Shown in pieces: positions 1-11,800 of a stretch of DNA of 64,000 nucleotides. Origin of the DNA: Diphasiastrum complanatum. Lineage: Eukaryota > Streptophyta > Lycopodiopsida > Lycopodiales > Lycopodiaceae. Location of the stretch: assembly GCA_029204225.1 (NCBI GenBank), contig MU832141.1, forward strand, positions 21,172-85,171. Reading direction: 5' to 3'. Position numbers and translations under genes: made by a program. The stretch's first letter is position 1. The number at the start of each line of letters is the position of its first letter. Below the pieces are notes generated by a model that did not search any database, was not told the DNA's origin, and worked only from the letters and a program-made list of their open reading frames with translations.

Positions 1-240
1 TATACAACTCCAAAAAGTGAGCGTCTTTGACCCCGAGGTCGCCCTGCCATGCCTGACCCAGATATGCTCTGTATAGGAACCATCTGATGTAGTCATGAGT
101 GCCTAGTGGAAGGTCAGTAATAGAAATGCCAAGTGTGTCAGGTCAACGGGAGGCCTGAAAAATGAGGTGAGTGCTGCCTGTGTCTCCACTCAGCTGGGGG
201 AAACAATCACACTCTCTGAATATATGTGATGAGTCGAAAG
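1..240 (-). mobile_element. LINE relic, C-terminal ORF2 fragment
   Basis: Read on the minus strand, this stretch gives a degraded version of the region between the RT thumb and the C-terminal zinc finger of the LINE family seen complete at 58134-63300. Recognisable pieces are 'GISITDLPLGTHDYIRWFLY' and 'LGVKDAHFLEL', which match 'GISITELPSGTHQYIRRFLY' and 'LGVKPAFYQTHFLKL' in that copy. Frameshifts separate the pieces. The element runs off the left edge. The right limit is uncertain because homology fades after about position 200. Confidence 0.6.
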
Positions 241-1689
241 ATGGCGTCAAGTTGTGTGGGTGGGACGACAAACTCAGTTCAAATGATCTGATGGGGGACA
301 AAGGCTTAGCCCATATCATTGTGATACCATAAGGATCTACAACATATGCGTAACTGATCGGTAGCATTGTCGGAATCAGCATGGTGTGATGCAATCCTAG
401 TGACAAAATCACCAAAGAGAGATCTATGATTTGGAATAACTTCATGACAAGGAAGGAGGGGAGGGTCCAATGGGCATTAATCTTTGAAAGGATGCGTAAA
501 GAGTCGAACATACTAGAACATGATGGGCTTTGGGAAATGGGCCTTGGGAAAGAGAGTCATGCCTCTAATTTAAGCCCTTGATAAAACAAGCTTGGAGAGG
601 AAAATATAATAAGACAAAGGAGGAGACCTTTTGTGGGAAGATGGAGAGAAATCATATATATATTGGTGCCAAGGGTTGCAAGGGATTGAAAAGAACTTAG
701 AAGTTTCAGGAAAAATGCGTACAACTATACAGGGGTCTATAAAATCAAAATCACTTTAATACAATTTTGTGAGCCTACAACAAATTTCTTACTTTTTTAC
801 CAATTTACGCCATACCAACCTCCTCAATTATGTCATGCATGTTACTTATCAATCTTTGTTGATACGAGACACATATATAGAAAGTAGCGATAGAGGCAAC
901 TTTCTCAAGTCTGGACTTGAATTTCATCCCAAGTATGAATAATGTATTCCAAGGTTTATTGTTTTATCTTAATATTGCAAGATATATTAGAAATGGAAAC
1001 TCTACAATGATCATCTTCTTGAAGAAATCGCTAGAAATTACCAGAAAGCAATGTTGCTCTATATGCTAACAAGGTGAGAGTGGGAGAATGTTGAAAACAT
1101 ACCATATTAAAGGTGAGGCATCAAGTAGGACCTTTGACGTATATATACATTCAGCAAGTCTTGACAATGGAACACAAACATCCTGCACTTAACATCGAGC
1201 ATATGGTGAAGCTATATAGAGTTGATGAGACATTCACTAAATACGAAAAGAGCAAATCACTTCATTAGATTATTCTAAAACAATGATGGTGAGTACAAGT
1301 CAAGTAGATAGATCATATCCACACTACAATGTTGCCACCATATCTCCATACAAACATACGACCATTTCGAGTATTTCTAGACTTATTCAACCCATACGTT
1401 GCAAAACATATAGCTAGTTGAAATTACATATGATTGAAAGGAGCAAGAACAAACTTCAAATGTCATACAGCTAACATAAATGAATAAGGAAGACAACCAT
1501 TTCATATTTAAAAGTCAAAATCACACATTGCTACACACATTCATTGCATAGCAATAATTTGAGCAATTGAAGTTCAACTTGGACAAGACAATTTTATTGA
1601 CGAATTGGTAGCAAAAGCCATACAGACGTGTGAATTCCTAAGGTTTTAAGAAAATAATCTAGATGCAAGTGATGTCTTATTCTCCAATT
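241..1689. other. No gene recognised
   Basis: AT-rich sequence with only short chance frames. I see no exon of the DLD gene, no transposon domain and no RNA gene here. It is presumably intron of the DLD gene, since the C-terminal exons of that gene are still missing to the left. Confidence 0.4.
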
Positions 1690-1693
1690 TCAA

Positions 1694-2140
1694 CTACAAA
1701 ATCAGTATCCTCAAAGGTCTGTAGTTGCTCCTCAATGCATCATCGACTTCATCGATTGTTTCACTAGTCTCTTCAATGTCGTGATGAGTAACTGCTAATA
1801 AATGAGCATCTATTCTAGCTTGAGCATTTGGAATGTCGCCATGAAGTGTTTCTATTTCTTCTATGCTCATTATTCTTTCTTTCAATTCACCTAAGACTTC
1901 TTCCATTTATTCGTACCATCTTTCTTAATTTTGTCAACAAACGAAGATTGCCATGGATATAGACTACCTTTTCTGTTCTAGTCAGCTTCCACTTGTTCCT
2001 TTTCTTTGAGTGAGTCCTAGAAAAGGTGCACCAACTCCTCTCACAAAGGGATGCACTACTTCCTTGAATTAGACTCTCAAGACCATCTCTTGCAGTTCCA
2101 GTGTACTTGAACTGAATGTCTCCCACCAAGGTACAGGCAT
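1694..2140 (-). pseudogene. hAT transposase C-terminal dimerisation domain, fragment
   Basis: The minus strand encodes a hAT C-terminal (Dimer_Tnp_hAT) segment. It contains 'SSASLCERSWCTFSRTHSKK' followed by 'RNKWKLTRTEKVVYIHGNLR', the usual signature in which a Ser-rich stretch, CERSW and the H-x-KKRNK motif lead into a final helix. The frame breaks near 1890, and an acidic tail rich in Glu and Asp continues in a second frame to about 1694. No N-terminal or catalytic part is present, so this is a 5'-truncated relic in an intron. Confidence 0.75.
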
Positions 2141-2828
2141 TGCAATAATCTCAGGATTGCAAGCCCACCTTGGAGAACATTGGCCCTACTATATTTCAAT
2201 ATAAAATCCATTGTACAAGCAACTTTGGCCCAGGCCCATACAATTCCACAAGCCTTATCTAAGACAAAAAATTAGAAAAGTTGAAACTTGAATGTTGAAA
2301 CATTGAAAGCCAAATAACAAGCTCTATCTCATCGCTGTATCTTGTCAGTCAGCCCTCACAGCTTAGGGTTTCAAGTCAGCCTTTCAGCCACCACAAATCA
2401 ACACTTCATACAACAGCCTGCTGCCCAGGTGATTGATGCGGGAATGGGATAAAATATATGGCATTTATTCAGCTTCATACAGTGACAGGATACAGCGAAG
2501 CATAACCTGTATGTGCACAGATATGCATAGAGGAGCCTGCATGGATGACCATACAGATGTGCATCTGCACGCATGTGGGTGCAACAGTAACATGCTACTT
2601 CGTAGCATTGGGAAGAGATCAAAGATGTAATAATAAAGAATACTTGTCTAGGCTTTCTAACCCACTATTAATAGAGCAATTCAATCATGCTGAAATTTTG
2701 AAAAGTTTCAATAATATGTGCTTCTGGATTTAAACATTCAGTTGTATACACTTTGGATGTGAAGAGATAAAAGCATAGGTATGTCGGTAACACTACTCAT
2801 AAGGGTTGTTTCAAGAAGATTTGAGTAC

Positions 2829-2891
2829 CGTGACCATGAACTCGGCTTCAGGTCTCAATGTTGTACACGCCCAAAGTGCCTCTTTTCGCAT
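2829..2891 (-). CDS. DLD: DLD exon j, divergent 3' half
   Basis: 63 nt with acceptor TTTTCAG and a proposed donor GTACTC. It encodes '[21 protein letters not shown]'-like sequence (21 residues). The first nine match family 'IRKEALWAC'; the rest is loosely like 'YAMAPGHEAMIT'. Phase and length fit. A stop codon follows 12 bases into the proposed intron. The next exon (DVCVPLS..., HAGDGN) was not found to the left. Confidence 0.75.
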
Positions 2892-5800
2892 CTGAAAATC
2901 ATTCCATACATAGAAACTTTAGTATTGGACATGAATATAAGAGTGTAGAGTTCTTCGAAATGTCTAAAAAGCAGAAAGTTCTCTTTATGTAAAACTTGAC
3001 AATAGAACGATAATATTTTGCACTTAACTGCAAGCTTATAGTTCGTATGCCCCTGCCAAAGCTACACATACTTGGATGTATATCCTTTTGTTGTGTGCAT
3101 CAATTTTGGTAAGGAAAAGTAGTCAAACTTCCTTCTTTTCTTCTTTTCCTCCTTTTCTAAGTCCTAGGCTAGATATGCCACAAGTTCTTTACCAATGGAC
3201 ATATAATCATACTAAGGGTCATCATTCAGGAGCAGCCATATATACGAGGGATAGGGCATAATATTAATTTGTTGAGTTCAAAAACACCTCTAATCCCATA
3301 CCTCATGGTGGAATGATACAACAATTATGGGGATCTAGCCATTCTGAGGAATATCATCTTGGAAATCATGACATTATATGAGATGGTTACATGATGCTGC
3401 ATGTTGAGGTCATGATTATCTAGCGAAATGATGAGCACTATTAGTGTGAAGGTGTAGCCTATGCCTCCAACATTTTTTGACTTATACAATAATGAGCTCC
3501 AGTAGGTTATTGGGGCTTTGAACAGGCCACAAATAGGAGGGAGAGGACATATTGTTGCTTGCTTGACTACTCTATAAATTACTAGGCAAGAGGTGCCTAA
3601 GGATCATGGGGGTGGTATATAACATGATTCTATATACATGATTGCCTTATAGCATAGATACCCTAATTTGGCAAATGAAAGGTATTGGATGAAAGATGGA
3701 GCTTTGACAGGGACTTGTAGTCAGGTGTATAATATCTACATAAATGACTTCTGTGCAGTTATTGCAACTCACTATGTCTACAGATCTCGACTGTTCATGG
3801 ATCACAGCTACCTTGGCTGGGATCAGCTATCACTCCCTCCGACATCATAATGTGACCAAGATACTGTACACCCATCTTGCATAGCCAAGTCTTCTTGTTA
3901 ATGGCACGCAGAGTATTGTCGTGCAATAACTTTAATGCTTCACAGAGATGCAGACCGTGCTTTTGGCATTGACTTGTACTGGAGTATATGGCTATAAATT
4001 CCACAACATAACTTCCTATGCACTGCTAGAATTTATCATTCATGAGTATCATTATTGTTGCTAGTGTATTTGTTGGCTCAAATCGCAAAGCCAAGAATGT
4101 ATAATGAACAAAATGTTATGTAATCCCAGAACACATCAATCATGACCATCATCGATGTGGTCAATGTGTCGGTTAGCCCAACAATAAATCCAAAAATTCA
4201 TAATGAGCAAAACAGTTTAGTAGGCCTTGATATGGGGTCATCACTGTATCTGCCAGTGCTAATGGACCAGAAAGTTGAGCAAACACAAGAGGCTCTTGGG
4301 AGCATAGTTCCTATTATATCAATAGAACCTTTTACAGAACATGTAGACTTATCAACTATGAAAGCGTTGGAACATCTAGATAGTCAACCTCTTCAAAACA
4401 CCATTTTGTGATGTCCCTAAGACACAAACTTGATGGCGACTGTGGAAGGGACTAAATGTCTAGTAAAACAAAAATGGAAATCAGCCTTTTAAAATGCCAT
4501 TATGACAGAACGAAAAGGGCACTCTGTATCAGGACTGCTACAGAAACATTCCCTTAGCAGACATAGAATATATCCACCAGCAATTTCTCACTTGAGATCT
4601 ACACTTATACAAAGATCAACTTCTGACCATAACGCTAGCTTGAGCCAACAACCAAGAGCCAAACTGGATAGCTTCAATACAATGGCACTGTTGAAAAGGT
4701 TAATAGTCTCATTTCAACTAGAGGTAGCCCATCATTATGTTGCATTTCATAGCGAGAGATATATCACAGGTTCCTTTTCAACTGGAGGAAGCCCATTATT
4801 ATGTCACATGTCATAGTGAGAGACATATCACATGATATAGCCCCAATCTGTAAAATGTGAAACACTCCAAAATTTGTATTGATATTTGCTAGGAGAACAA
4901 GAATGTGGTACTCAAGATCAAAAAGCATGATAAAAAAACCCAAGTCAGCCTTCCATACCTTGAGATCCATCAAAGCTACTAAAGTTCAAATATGTGAATT
5001 GGTTCCAGTATTTCTAAAACACTACATGTTCTGAATGAGTTTTATCATTACCTTCCACAAATCTTCTTTCTCCTTAGCAGTATCAGCGAAGACAAAATCA
5101 GAAGCATGATGCTCCTCAGCAATTTTCTTGACCTGGAGTGCTTGTTCGAGGGAGTATGCCTCTGTATCACGAAAAAACATTTATCATCTGCCAAAGTGTT
5201 TTATGCACTCTATCACACAATACCTGGCATTCATAACAGTACACCCATATGGGACAACAAGATCCACACATACTGCGAAATCATCTTCCTTGTGTACAAG
5301 AACTAGTTAATTTTGGCCAGACACCAGAAAACACGAGCATTAGCTATGATTAAAAAATGCTTCGAGTTGTTACCTTTGTGAATAGTAACCAAAAAACAGA
5401 GAAGCAAAGTGAATGATGAACAAGAAACATAATAAAAAAGTGGAGAGGCAAAAAGGTTCAAATTATTTTTCTAATGCAGAGAAATCAAAATTGTCACAAT
5501 ATAACATCTTTTAAGCATTTCAGCACTTAGCAGAAGGGAAACTACCAGCAAGGATGCCAGATCTTAACAAATAAATAACAACAGCAACCTTCTATAAGAG
5601 TTGACATATATGACAACAATGTTTTTCCAATTGTTGAACGCAACTAGTGAATAATCAAGAAAAAGATGGCCCATTTGGAAAATATGATAGCAACGCTATG
5701 TTGCAAATTTCGCTTAGCTCTGACCTAAAAGATGCAGGTCAGAGTTTGATGCCTATGGATATGCTTGCAATTGAACCATCTGACAGCAAGTTAGAAAAGG

Positions 5801-8621
5801 GATTCATCAGAAAGGTGGCACTTAGATTAAAAGAAAGACAATACTGTATTGAGTTCCAAAAAAACAAGTCAAGAGAGAAATCTTGTCACCTTGTTGACAA
5901 TCAATCAATGATTGTCAACAAGCTGACAATCATAAAACATAAATGGGCATATAGTGAATGGATCCAAGAAATGGCAAGTAGTGATAAAATAGGGTCTCAT
6001 AGTAGCACAAAATCTAAAATCAGACAAACAAGACTGAGTAATCTTACAATGACAACTTGCCTTGTATGATATATGAGTACGAATACGTCTGTATGAGGCA
6101 TATGGTATAAAGCTGGCACAAAATATGCACAACTGTCATAAGTAAAATCTGGTTAAAGCTGAGTCTACAAGTTGTTAAACCAGCTTCGAAGGTTCTTATT
6201 GTCACCTGTCAACAACTCTGCCATGAATTTTACTAACAGGAAAAGTTTGAGACTCTGCACATCTTGCATTTTCAAATTACCTGTACCAATGAGTTCAAAC
6301 ATCAAAGTTGGCTGTTCTGGGTAGTGTTTTCCATTTGCAAGGTTGATAGCTTTGATTTGCACCTCGTCCAACAGCTCCACTCTTGACACCTGGAGAGCAA
6401 CAAGATTATTCCTATCACAACGAGCTGGAACAACTCCAGTTTCCAGAAGAAGGCATTCCGCATTCCACTGACACAATTCATGCGAACCGAGACCCAAACT
6501 ATCACAAACAAAACATGGATGAGCAGAAGGGTAAAAGCCAAGATTATTGAACTTATTTTCAGGCAAGATATCAAAATACTTAGCCTTGTGAGTCTTAAAC
6601 ATTGACAGAAAGTGTCGAAGATGGCTAAGAAAGGGTTTATTTTCATCTAGGATGAGTTCATCTATTCTGATAGTAGTGCTAGTTGCAGAAAGTTAGAGAC
6701 AATTGCAGGAGAAACCAAACTTTCAGGGAATTTGAGGCTTGATGGAACCTGAATGCCCGAATGCATGGTTGCAATTGCAACATCAGCTGCATCTTTTACA
6801 GAAGGAAAGTTGCACATTGCCACCTTCAGATTACGGCACAAAAAGTCACTAGCTTGTTTCACCATAATTCCACCTAAAAATCTAGAAGCTTTGCCACACA
6901 GACCTATGAAAAAAATGGGATTATCAGGAAAAGTCTCTATATGGACATATCCCATAATTTCAAATGTAAATGTATTAACAACAACTGTTCATCGGAACTT
7001 TTTGATGGAATAATTCTAAAAAAAAACCTTTTATCTCAAGAACATAATCTGACAAATCTGCAAAAGTGTTGTTCACAATGTTGAATCATCCTCCAATCAT
7101 TAGGTCATATATAGAGTTTAACATAAGCTCTGATGAAAGCGAAAGTTTTTGCTCACAACAGATGCTTCTGGGATCTTCTGAAGTCGTAGGGTTACTTCTG
7201 TGATAACTCCCAGCGTGCCCCCGCTACCGATTATCAACCGTGTGAGATCATACCTGCCCTAAATTTCACCAGGATGTTAGCTTACTTCTATTAAACTTCA
7301 GCACATTACCCTTGTAGCCTTGTGATAGTTGCAATACTTAATGGCAAACTAAATGATATTAAACTCCAGTACAATATCAAGCTTTTTCATCGTGGAAACA
7401 AAATAATCAACAATGAAGCATTATTATCAAATAAGTTTCTGAATCTAGTCGTTATTTGTAAAATTTATGATGGTAGTCCACCTTAAATTAGCCACTAGGT
7501 TATAAACCATCAAATCTATCATGCCTATTTGATGCTACATATTAAGTACATCTAGAATGTAATCGCAAAGTTTCACACCAATCGACTATGCCATGTATCG
7601 TGTTAATTTTATGAAGAACTCACACCAATTGACTCTGCCATGTAAAGTGCTTTCACCCCTTTAGCTGAAAAGATGATTTTAATGTTCAAAAGTGCTTTCG
7701 GAATGATTTTAACATGCTAGAACTACAGTATCTAACTATTTGTGAGGACATTGTTTGGCTGACTTTGCAAGAACTGTGACTTCATAGAAAAGTTTGAATT
7801 GAACGCCCAATTCATTTAATCTGACATATTTAAATGGTCAAGGGATCCACAAAATATAGATGACTAAAGCTATGAGTGTCACTGCAGCTACTATAGATTT
7901 ACGCATAGCTCACAATGAGTTACAAATTAAACATCATGCACACTTATACGGACAATGAATCCACAGGGTTATTAATTGTCATTCAGACCATAAACTTTCG
8001 AAGTCATTTATTTTTTGGCATTTCTCAGAATCATTTTTGGGCATCCTTTTCTGACTCATAGATTCTAGGACCTCAAATGTATAAATAGGCATGTAAGACT
8101 TATTATGGATTGAAAATCGGTCACACAATAACTCTTAGCTTAGATTAGCTTAGCTTCATTTCAACATCAATTAGCTTGAATCATAGTTGCAGCGCGATTC
8201 AGAATCGCGATCCCGATTCGCGATTCGGGATTTTCCCAGAATCGTGTAGAATCGATTTTTTTTTTTTTGTTTTTTGAAATTATTTTGCGCAATATGGGTA
8301 TCAGATGAAAGCTTTGATCGAGGGGAATATGATTGTGTAGTTTGCCGACTGTTTCAGGTGCAGGATGGTCCCTTTTAGGTGTATTAACTCCTAGGTTTAC
8401 AACTTTACGCTAAAGCTGCATCCCATATAAAAAAAAGAGAACACATTGGGGCATTCCCAATGAACATAGCAGGAATCTCCCTTTCTCTGATTCTCCCTCT
8501 CTATCTCTCTCTCTGATCACCATTCACAACAAACGGAACTAAAACCATGCTGAACAAAAACCTAGCTGAATCATTCTGAACTTTAGCCTTAAATAAAACA
8601 ATTTTTGACAAAACAACCATA

Positions 8622-8702
<81 letters not shown>

Positions 8703-8753
8703 CGATGGTGATGGCTGCTGCTGCCCTGTCCTAGATCGCCCTACCCTGGTCCG

Positions 8754-8799
<46 letters not shown>

Positions 8800-8851
8800 G
8801 CGATGGTGATGGCTGCTGCTGCCCTGTCCAAGATCACCCTACCCTGGTCCG

Positions 8852-8885
<34 letters not shown>

Positions 8886-11800
8886 GATGGTGATGGCTGC
8901 TGCTGCCCTGTCCTAGATCACCCTACCCTGGTCCGCCCTCTCTCTCTCAATGGCTCCACGTGGATCTGTTGCTGCTTCTTCTGCTGTCCCTCGCGCCACA
9001 CCTTTCCCTCCACTTCGGACCACCCGCTCCCCCATCGCTACTATATCCACCCCCCCCATCGCTACTATCTCCACCCCCCCCTCGCGGAAACCAACCCCCT
9101 CCCCATCGTTGAAAAAGACACCCCCTTCGCTGGACAAGACACCCTCCTCGCTGAAAGCATCACCCCCATTGCTGACCAGACCCTCACCACCCTCGCTGCT
9201 GGATCAGAGGCCTCGCTGCCCACAGCTTTGTCCTCCGATGCAAACTCCTCGCTGTCTACAGATTTGCCATCCCCCTCGTTGTCCTCAGATTTGTCATTGC
9301 TATGTATCAGGGATGTGGCACCCCCTTCCTCTTCTTCCTCTTTTTCCCCACTCTCAGTTTCTTCATCCTCTTCTTCTCTCTCCTCTGCTGTTCCTCCCTC
9401 TCTTTCATCTTCTTCTTCTTCTTATGCCTCTTCCTCGTCCCCACTCTCCTACCCTACCGCTCTGGCCATCCCTAACGGCCTTCTTCCCATCCCCATTACC
9501 CAAGAACCCACAGCTCCCCCATCTGCGGTACCCATCCCATACACTCCATCCAAATCCACAGAAATATTTTCCTCTTGAGAAGCTGACCAAATGAAAACCG
9601 ATTTCCAGCTTTTGAAACATGAACTATCACAACTGAAAGGGATAGTGGTCTCCTTACTCAAGGAAAAAAATGTGTTACAATCCAAAGTCGCTTTGTTAGA
9701 GCAGGTGATCAACACTAAGCAGGTTGCAGCCTCTGAATCAACCACCACCATGATAAAGGAGCTTGAGAGTAAGATTGAGCAGCACAAAGATTCATGGGCA
9801 GCAGTCTTGCAGAAAGGCACCAAGCCTAACGCCCCCATCTCCTCCGTCATCTCAGCCACCATTTTGGAAGAGAGGTCAAGGGAGCAAAAGGGGCACAACA
9901 TCAGGGTTCGTGGGATACCGGACACACAGGATGCCATTGCCGAAGCCACGAGATTTCTCGAGACCACTCTAGGACACATGACAGATGGGCTAGATACAGC
10001 TTGGAGGACCACCAGAGATGCAGCTACACTCGTTATCTGTTTCACTTCTCTAGAGAGTCGCCGAGATGCGTTGCGGTGTAGATCTAAGCTTCGTGGCACC
10101 ACTATCTATATGGATGACGACCTCACATATATCCAGGTAGAGGAGAGGCGTAAAGCCTTTCAGGCAGCCCGTGAGTCTGGCAGACGAGTCATTTACCGAG
10201 ATGGACGAGTGCGCTTTCTTGATAGTGCACCTAGTAGATCCCAGTGCTAGGGGTTTGGGGTGCCCGGGGGTGGGAACACCTCGGGGCCCCATCCACAACA
10301 CCTTCGGATTCACATTGGGGCAACTCAGGGTGTCCTCTCATCAACTAGCTATTGAGACTGGGAGGTTCCATGGTATTCCTAGAGAGGAGCGGATTTGCCA
10401 GTTATGTTCTCTAGGCGAGGTGGAGTCTGAGGAGCACTTTATCTTTAGGTGCCCTGTATATTATGAGATCACAGGGCGATATCACTGCCTGTTCAGAGAG
10501 ATGCCTACCACTCTACGCTCTCTCATAGCCTATGAGGACCCACGGTCTGTTGCTCTGATGGTACGTGAGATGTCCATACTACGAAGAGATTTATACGAGA
10601 CATCCCAGCATTTTACCTCACAGCCATTGATTACCTCATTCTTTACTAGGCGGAGATCAGTGCCTGAAGATGAGGATCATGATTATGACGACGACGAGGA
10701 TGACGACCGCTCTCATGCTCATAGAGATCAGAGACAGTGTACCTCCCACCATCCTGTTACCACCAGGATTACCAAACGTTCTAGACAAAGGCGTAGTACC
10801 ACTACTACTACACGTGCACGTGCTCATGCTCACAGACGACACCGGCAGGCTCCAGCGCTTTCCCAGTCTGTGGTCCGCATTACATCTTTTTACAGCATCA
10901 GCACAACAACAACAGCACCGCCTTGACATCTTGCCATAGATACTTATGACCATTATGCATACGGGTCTATTCTAGTTTGCACTAGATGTTTTTCTTTATA
11001 ACAGTTGGAGACGTTTTTATATGCTCCCAATACCACATACTTGACATGTACTTCATTAGTCTTATACGCCTTTTGGCATGGAAAAGACATTAATAAAGCT
11101 TTCTTTCTTTCTTTCTTTCTCTACAACCATAAATCATAAACCATAAAACTGGAGTTACAGAACTAAAACCACAAAGAACAATACTGAATCACGACAATGC
11201 TGTGAATAGGATCATCATAATATATAATATCGGGCCACATGGCACCAAAAAGGGGTACAATGATGTTCCATGAACGTAATGAAAACTATACAACTAAGGC
11301 TCGTCAGAGTCATGGTAGGATAGATCATCCAAATTTGAGGACTGCAGGTCCCATGGGTCCGCAGATGAATCGGAACTGGAGGGAGCCATATGTCGTGGTG
11401 TGGCCCTGGCTCTGCTGCGTGCTCTGGATCCCTGCTGCGTGCCCTGGCTTTGGACCACCCCCCTCCCCCTGCCTCTGCCTCTCTCCCCTCCTCTGGCCCC
11501 CATCTGGCTGCCCCCAGCCCTGTGTCTACTCCGTCGTGCCTGTGTGTCAGGTGGCTGTGACCCTACGCCCTAGGATGGCCCTACCCACTGTGATGATGCC
11601 TGGCCGACGGCTGCCCGTGATGCTCCACTCCTGTCTACAAAAAGAGTACTCAGCACCCCCCTCCCAGAACCTCTAGGTCTCCCCCTAGGCCTACGTGCAG
11701 GAATGGCTGGCTCCTCCTCTGTCTCTGCATCAGGGTCCACCAGCATGTCAGCCAAGTCATCCCCCTGTGCCTCTGCCCACATCTCCTCGTCCTCCTCCGT

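Larger units (their letters stand above)
8950..11122 (+). mobile_element. LINE copy 1, internally deleted derivative (ORF1 + ORF2 tail + 3' UTR)
   Basis: Comparison with the near-complete copy at 58134-63300 shows ORF1 intact in layout, then a jump at 10307-10310 (GATT) from the ORF1/ORF2 junction straight to the region just before the ORF2 zinc finger. About 2.98 kb, comprising the endonuclease and RT, is missing. The four-base GATT occurs at both edges of the deletion in the complete copy. The 3' end has the family tail: a GGCATGG loop flanked by CTTTT/AAAAG, then GACATTAATAAAGC and (TTTC)n. The 5' end abuts TC repeats. It is antisense to DLD in intron e-f. It cannot encode its own RT and would need a helper. 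Confidence 0.85.

Noticed and set aside
143-511. 122-codon minus-strand frame
   Set aside because: Only its last 30 or so codons overlap the LINE relic, in mixed frames. The rest shows no similarity I can name.
5647-6069. 140-codon plus-strand frame in the DLD intron between exons h and i
   Set aside because: No recognisable motif, composition of AT-rich intron, and it overlaps the antisense side of a small intron. Could be a transposon scrap but cannot be supported.
8501-8698. Frames encoding long Arg-Glu or Leu-Ser repeats over TC tracts (also 52178-52366, 54494-54751, 58006-58629)
   Set aside because: TC/GA dinucleotide repeats contain no stops in any frame, so these open frames are trivial.
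10657-10953. Cys-rich antisense frame
   Set aside because: Shadow of the LINE ORF2 C-terminal coding strand.
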